DNA from: UMGS172 sp045637775
Lineage (GTDB): Bacteria; Bacillota; Clostridia; Oscillospirales; Acutalibacteraceae
DNA: 10,316 nt
Direction of reading: 5' to 3'
NCBI GenBank assembly: GCA_045637775.1
Contig: JAZUAC010000072.1
Location: forward strand, 1 to 10,316
Of this stretch, positions 6,626 through 10,316 are shown in pieces (the stretch's first letter is position 1; each line of letters opens with the position of its first letter). The notes beneath the pieces are model-generated. The model was not told the DNA's origin. It searched no databases and saw nothing but the letters and a program-made list of their open reading frames with translations. A program made the translations under genes and the position numbers.

Positions 6626-7567
6626 ATGCAAAGAATACTGACGCTGTTGCTAAGCGTTGTGCTTTTGGTGTTGACGGTCGGCTGCGGTGACGGCAATGAT
6701 GCTGCTTCGAGCAACGGTACATCGAGCGTTGGTTCACAGAATCAAACCGCATCGGCTGAAAACAACAGTTCAAGCCAAAGTGAATCGTTGCCTGCCGTGT
6801 CTTCGGTCGACAGTACAAGTTCAGAGGAGGAAACAACGGTGGATGATTGGAAAACACACCCCGAGGATTTTAAACTGATAGCCCTGACATACGATGATGC
6901 ACCGTCGTTTTCGAATATAACCGATAACCCGACCGTAAGGATTATTAACGCTATCAACCGGTATGACGGTCGCGGAACCTTGTTTGTTGTGGGTGGAACT
7001 CTTTTGAGCAACGGTAACTCTTTGTTGCGTTATGCCGTTCAAAACGGCTTTGAACTCGGCAATCACACCCATTCTCACCAAAGCGTTTCAACAAGTGAGA
7101 TAGGCAAAAATTGGACTGCTTTGGAAAATTATGAGGACTTTGCCCGTTGTCAAGAGCTTGTCAAAAAGCAGTTAGGCGTTGATATGAAGTTTTTGCGTCC
7201 TGCGGGTGTTCACGCCAACGATGCTTTGTATGAGGCGGCAGAAAATTTGGGGTTGCCTTGTGTTTCGGGCAACAGTATTCAGGCCGTTTCGGATTACAGA
7301 AGCGACACAACGCCCGAAATGATTGTTGAAAGGGTGCTGAACAACGCTTTTGACGGTGCTATAATCCTGCTTCACGGCAATAATAACCGTACCGCCGAAG
7401 CTACCGAAAGATTATGCGAAATTCTTTATAATGACGGCTACCGTTTTTGCACGGTCAGTGAGCTGTTTGAACTAAAAGGCGTTGATTACGGCACCTTGCC
7501 GAATGGTGTCATGATTTACGGAATCGACCCCGAAACGGGTGAGGTTATCACTAAAAATCGGTATTGA
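6626..7567 (+). CDS. Polysaccharide deacetylase (NodB-homology) lipoprotein (313 aa)
   Basis: A surface-anchored carbohydrate esterase family 4-type enzyme that would remove acetyl groups from peptidoglycan or another polysaccharide. The signal peptide (1-19) ends in the lipobox TVGC with the lipid-bearing Cys20. A Ser/Thr/Glu-rich linker follows to about 75. The NodB domain shows motif 1 TYDDAP (88-93; D90 the expected base, D91 a metal ligand), motif 2 HTHSH (147-151; H147 and H151 metal ligands), motif 3 RPAG (191-194) and the late catalytic-type histidine in ILLHG (H250). Motif 1 departs from the usual TFDDGP at two places, but the catalytic set looks complete. ATG 6626 follows GAGGTG with good spacing; the in-frame GTG at 6617 lies within that ribosome site. 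The gene starts 10 bases after the flavoprotein stop, so it is in the same operon. Confidence 0.9.
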   Translation: MQRILTLLLSVVLLVLTVGCGDGNDAASSNGTSSVGSQNQTASAENNSSSQSESLPAVSSVDSTSSEEETTVDDWKTHPEDFKLIALTYDDAPSFSNITDNPTVRIINAINRYDGRGTLFVVGGTLLSNGNSLLRYAVQNGFELGNHTHSHQSVSTSEIGKNWTALENYEDFARCQELVKKQLGVDMKFLRPAGVHANDALYEAAENLGLPCVSGNSIQAVSDYRSDTTPEMIVERVLNNAFDGAIILLHGNNNRTAEATERLCEILYNDGYRFCTVSELFELKGVDYGTLPNGVMIYGIDPETGEVITKNRY

Positions 7568-7789
7568 TGTATATACTTCGTCGAGCGATGCATAAATTAT
7601 CTCCACTGCGACGGTTTTAAAAACTTGGCTGCAGGGCAGGGTGGTTAAAAAGATAAGAGGGTAATTGTCAAAATCTCTAAAACACCATTTATTTATACAG
7701 GTTTTGGTTGTTGGTGCAGCCGAAAATGTGAATTGAAGAAACTTCGTAAATACACAAGTTCACCACTGCTTTAGTGTGGAGTGATACTA
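7568..7789. other. Intergenic stretch without a recognisable gene
   Basis: The roughly 310 bp between the deacetylase and the next gene have no supported coding frame. A weak terminator candidate, CGTCG (7579-7583) and CGACG (7609-7613) followed by four T's, has a large loop and is not convincing. At 7663-7686 is a 24-base segment matching 21 of 24 positions at 9227-9250, next to the terminator after the PASTA lipoprotein; here the hairpin partner is lost, so it may be a terminator remnant. The right end carries the promoter listed separately. Confidence 0.5.
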
Positions 7790-7818
7790 TTGACAATAAT
7801 ATAACAACATGGTAAAAT
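7790..7818 (+). promoter_or_regulatory. SigA-type promoter for the 7882 gene
   Basis: TTGACA (7790-7795) and TAAAAT (7813-7818) have a 17-base spacer. The start would be near 7825, with about 57 bases of AT-rich leader before the ATG. The presence of a good promoter shows that the interrupted gene was, or still is, expressed. Confidence 0.75.
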
Positions 7819-7881
7819 TTGTAATGCAATATAGTAATCTTAGATGCTAAATTGTAAATTTTAAATTATGAGGTGCGAAAT

Positions 7882-8385
7882 ATGTTTGATGATATTGGTG
7901 GAAAGATAAAAGGCTTGGCGGTGTTTATCTGTGTTATCGGAATATTTGCCGCTGTAATAAGTGGATTTGTATTTATGTCAGATGAAGATACAGTCGGCAT
8001 TGGAGTGATTATTATGATTGGGGGCTCTTTAGGTGCGTGGGTTGGTTCGTTCTTCATGTATGGCTTCGGCCAACTGATTCAGAACACCGATATTTTGGTG
8101 GAGCAGGGTTAAAAGTGTTCAAAGAACAACACAGGCACATCCAATGCTGATGGGTCCGAGAAAGTTGCAGATAAAACTGATACAACAAAGTCTGATGACG
8201 TCAAGGTCGAATCTGTAGATTCAGATGATCGCTATGTTGGTACATGCGATGTTTGTGGCAGGGAGTTTATTTTGGTGAAAAACTGTACCGTTAAAGACAG
8301 CTTTGGTACATGGCAAAGGTATATGTGTGATGACTGTATGAGCAAATCAGATATTTCAAAAACAATAATTAAGATAGAGAGTTAG
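7882..8385 (+). pseudogene. Two-helix membrane protein joined to a zinc ribbon, interrupted by an in-frame TAA
   Basis: The ATG at 7882 follows GAGGTG. The first 76 codons encode MFDDIGGKIKGLAVF and two predicted transmembrane helices (about 12-34 and 41-64), ending NTDILVEQG before TAA (8110-8112). The same frame then stays open for 90 more codons to TAG at 8383-8385. It encodes a Ser/Thr/Asp-rich linker (NNTGTSNADGSEKVADKTD) and a four-cysteine module: CDVC and, after 25 intervening residues, CDDC, a clear zinc-ribbon pattern. No in-frame ATG occurs before the second cysteine pair, so the tail could hardly be made separately. The simplest reading is one 167-residue protein broken by a nonsense change. 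A real 76-residue membrane protein, stop readthrough or a base-call error are the alternatives. Proteins starting 'MF(D/E)(D/N)IGGKIK' with two helices are familiar in Clostridia; function unknown. Confidence 0.75.
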
Positions 8386-8439
8386 CGAATTTAAAGTGAC
8401 GTTACAAGTTAACGATTATTAAGAGAGAGATGGTTAGTT

Positions 8440-9165
8440 GTGGCAAAGAAGTTGCAGTGTCTTTTATTGGTTATGGTCACATTATGTTTCGCATTGTGTT
8501 CCTGTAACAATGACAACGAGATACACAAGGGAACGGATAACGATAAATTAGTAGGAAGTTGGATACTTATAGGTGAGGTGTATAACCGATATTTTGAGTT
8601 TATGCCTGATGGCTCTATGAGGTATGCAACTGCCGTAACAACTGAAACTACTGAAAAAAACGATCAGTTCTGCGGAGAAGTGCCGGTAGTTTATTGGTAC
8701 AAGGAGTTTAAAGTTGAGTCTGAGGTCGAAATCTATCCTGAGTATTCATATACCGATGGATACGGCTTGGAGTATAAAAAAAACAAAGACTCCAATGATA
8801 TTGTGAGATTTACCAAAGATGATGGGTGTCGGTTTGTTTTTGATAACGAAAACACTTTTCGAATGATTTTATCGCATGAAGTTTACTATGGTTACAGATT
8901 AAAAAACTCTCTGTTGAGCGACATTGATATAAGCGAAATTTGGGAAGATGTAGGTATTGATGCTCAAGTGCAAGTACCAAATATCATAAATTTAAGTAAA
9001 TCAGATGCTTTGATGCAATTGAATATGTGCGGTCTTGTATATGAGATTATTGAAAAACAAAACTCAACTGTGCCGAACGGAACGGTTATTTCCACCGAAC
9101 CTCAAGAAGGAACAAGTGTGAAAGACGGATCGACAGTTAAGGTTTATGTTAGTGCAGGGCAATAA
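8440..9165 (+). CDS. Putative lipoprotein with lipocalin-like domain and C-terminal PASTA domain (241 aa)
   Basis: A predicted surface lipoprotein. The signal peptide (1-21) ends in the lipobox LCSC with Cys22. After a short polar linker, LVGSWILIGEV (37-47) and YFEFMPDGSMRYAT (51-64) resemble the start of the lipocalin-like domain in the lipoprotein at 2073. Residues 177-241 form one PASTA domain: VQVPNIINLSKSDALMQL, then a GLVYEIIEKQ strand, VPNGTVISTEPQEGTSV and a final STVKVYVSAG. PASTA domains bind peptidoglycan or muropeptides in penicillin-binding proteins and Stk-type kinases, so this protein may sit at the cell wall. The start is GTG, preceded by AGAGAGAGATGG; an in-frame alternative with a signal peptide is not available. 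It lies 54 bases after the interrupted gene in the same orientation, with no clear promoter of its own, so cotranscription is plausible. Confidence 0.85.
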   Translation: MAKKLQCLLLVMVTLCFALCSCNNDNEIHKGTDNDKLVGSWILIGEVYNRYFEFMPDGSMRYATAVTTETTEKNDQFCGEVPVVYWYKEFKVESEVEIYPEYSYTDGYGLEYKKNKDSNDIVRFTKDDGCRFVFDNENTFRMILSHEVYYGYRLKNSLLSDIDISEIWEDVGIDAQVQVPNIINLSKSDALMQLNMCGLVYEIIEKQNSTVPNGTVISTEPQEGTSVKDGSTVKVYVSAGQ

Positions 9166-9242
9166 AATCGGTTGCGCTACAACATATATAAACCGGCTGA
9201 TGAATAGTTTTCTTTTGCAAAAAAGAAATTGTCAATTTATCT

Positions 9243-9272
9243 AAAACACCGTGCGGTTTTACGCGGTGTTTT
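9243..9272. terminator. Terminator after the PASTA lipoprotein
   Basis: AAAACACCG (9243-9251) pairs with CGGTGTTTT (9264-9272), extended inward by a T-G and a G-C pair. The flanking A's and T's form the tail, so it can act on either strand. It lies 77 bases after the lipoprotein stop and before the GAPDH promoter. Confidence 0.72.
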
Positions 9273-9344
9273 GACATTTACGACACCTCAAAAAAATATT
9301 CAAAAATATTTTGAAAAAAATTCGTTAAAAAATAAACAAAGTAC

Positions 9345-9373
9345 TTGAAAAATCGGACAAGTTGGTATAAAAT
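9345..9373 (+). promoter_or_regulatory. SigA-type promoter for GAPDH
   Basis: TTGAAA (9345-9350) and TAAAAT (9368-9373) have a 17-base spacer within a very AT-rich upstream region (9280-9345) rich in A-runs, which could act as an UP element. The start near 9380 is followed by a near-ideal ribosome site AGGAGG (9403-9408), fitting strong glycolytic expression. Confidence 0.75.
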
Positions 9374-9416
9374 ACATATGCTAATGCAAATTATAATTTT
9401 TTAGGAGGAAATTCCA

Positions 9417-10316
9417 ATGGTTAAAGTTGCTATTAACGGATTCGGCCGTATCGGTCGTCTCGCATTCCGTCAGATGTTCGGCGCAGAAGGTTATGAGGTT
9501 GTTGCTATCAACGATCTTACCAAGCCCTCTATGCTTGCTCATCTTCTCAAGTACGATACCGCACAGGGCGGCTACTGCGGCGCAGTCGGTCAGAACCTTC
9601 ACACTGTTTCTGCTGATGATGAGGCAGGTACCATCACTGTTGACGGTAAAACCCTCAAGATCTATGCTGAGAAAGATGCTAAGGATCTTCCTTGGGGCGA
9701 GATTGGTGTTGATGTAGTTCTCGAGTGCACCGGTTTCTACTGCTCAAAAGAAAAGAGCCAGGCTCACATCGATGCTGGCGCTAAGAAGGTTGTCATCTCC
9801 GCTCCCGCCGGTTCTGACCTGAAGACCATCGTCTTCGGCGTGAACGAGGGCACCCTGACCGCTGAGGACACCATCATCTCTGCGGCTTCCTGCACCACCA
9901 ACTGCCTGGCTCCTATGGCTAAGGCGCTGAACGATACCTACCCCATCCAGTCCGGTATCATGACCACGGTTCATGCTTACACCGGCGACCAGATGATCCT
10001 GGACGGCCCCCACCGCAAGGGCGACCTGCGTCGTGCCCGTGCCGGCGCTCAGAACATCGTTCCCAACTCCACCGGCGCTGCCAAGGCTATCGGCCTGGTC
10101 ATCCCCGAGCTGAACGGCAAGCTGATCGGCGCTGCTCAGCGTATCCCCACCCCCACCGGCTCCACCACCATGCTGAACGCTGTTGTTGAGGGTTCCGTCA
10201 CCAAGGAGCAGATCAACGCTGCTATGAAGGCCGCTGCCCACGAGTCCTACGGCTACACCGAGGATGAGATCGTCTCCTCCGACATCATCGGCATGCGCTT
10301 CGGCTCCCTGTTTGAT
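9417..10316 (+). CDS. gap: Glyceraldehyde-3-phosphate dehydrogenase, type I (partial, first 300 aa)
   Basis: A cytoplasmic glycolytic enzyme that converts glyceraldehyde 3-phosphate, NAD+ and phosphate to 1,3-bisphosphoglycerate and NADH. ATG 9417 follows AGGAGGAAATTCCA. The NAD-binding Rossmann motif GFGRIG is at 8-13 with D33 at the second strand. The catalytic motif SAASCTTNCLAP puts the nucleophile at Cys159, and its partner is His186 in TTVHAYTGDQ. The substrate-binding segments PNSTGAAKAIG and RIPTPTGS are intact. The window ends after codon 300, about 35-40 residues before the expected end. Codon use changes abruptly inside the gene: none of the first 9 leucine codons (up to 9722) is CTG, while all 11 from 9819 onward are. 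The 5' part matches the PFOR gene's habit and the 3' part does not, suggesting recombination or an assembly join. The protein itself looks continuous and functional. Confidence 0.97.
   Translation, partial: MVKVAINGFGRIGRLAFRQMFGAEGYEVVAINDLTKPSMLAHLLKYDTAQGGYCGAVGQNLHTVSADDEAGTITVDGKTLKIYAEKDAKDLPWGEIGVDVVLECTGFYCSKEKSQAHIDAGAKKVVISAPAGSDLKTIVFGVNEGTLTAEDTIISAASCTTNCLAPMAKALNDTYPIQSGIMTTVHAYTGDQMILDGPHRKGDLRRARAGAQNIVPNSTGAAKAIGLVIPELNGKLIGAAQRIPTPTGSTTMLNAVVEGSVTKEQINAAMKAAAHESYGYTEDEIVSSDIIGMRFGSLFD

Noticed and set aside
7571..7618. Terminator after the deacetylase gene
   Set aside because: The only candidate has a 5-bp stem and a 25-base loop before four T's, too weak to call.
9744..10241. 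165-residue minus-strand frame inside GAPDH
   Set aside because: It exists because the GC-rich 3' part of the GAPDH gene has few stops on the opposite strand; it is low-complexity Gly/Ser/Asp/Val and has no ribosome site.

Overview
The window looks like a chromosomal segment of an anaerobic, low-to-mid-GC Firmicute, most likely a Clostridia member of the Ruminococcaceae/Oscillospirales type. The reasons are a pyruvate:ferredoxin oxidoreductase with strong codon bias, SigA-type promoters (TTGACA-17-TATAAT-like), AGGAGG-like ribosome sites, and several lipoproteins with acidic or Ser/Thr-rich linkers. Short palindrome-rich intergenic repeats of the kind common in that group also point there. 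I see no rRNA, tRNA, CRISPR array or intact insertion sequence.

Layout: (1) 1-620 is the C-terminal end of pyruvate:ferredoxin oxidoreductase, followed by a GC-rich terminator and about 300 bp of palindrome-rich non-coding sequence. (2) 1012-1494 holds a small XRE-family repressor and a divergent 63-residue protein of unknown function, with a perfect 12+12 bp inverted repeat lying in the promoter between them. (3) 1529-1895 is a 5'-truncated, twice-frameshifted copy of the lipoprotein gene that follows intact at 2073-2744. (4) A minus-strand acyltransferase-domain gene (2795-3697) is divergent from a plus-strand operon of a BaiN/HI0933-type flavoprotein, a COG2509-type FAD dehydrogenase (ATGA overlap) and a NodB-type polysaccharide deacetylase lipoprotein (3833-7567). 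(5) 7882-8385 is one reading frame, a two-helix membrane protein joined to a zinc ribbon, split by an in-frame TAA. A PASTA-domain lipoprotein follows (8440-9165). (6) From 9417 the window ends inside glyceraldehyde-3-phosphate dehydrogenase.

How the parts relate: the flanking PFOR and GAPDH genes are central fermentative metabolism. The middle is accessory, dominated by cell-surface lipoproteins. Three loci (1529-1895, 2073-2744, 8440-9165) appear to share a small lipocalin-like domain, which suggests local duplication and decay. No obvious new multi-gene system is present. The strongest anomalies are an abrupt change of codon use inside the GAPDH gene (no CTG among 9 leucine codons, then CTG for all 11), the two broken genes, and the tidy divergent repressor/operator/small-protein unit.
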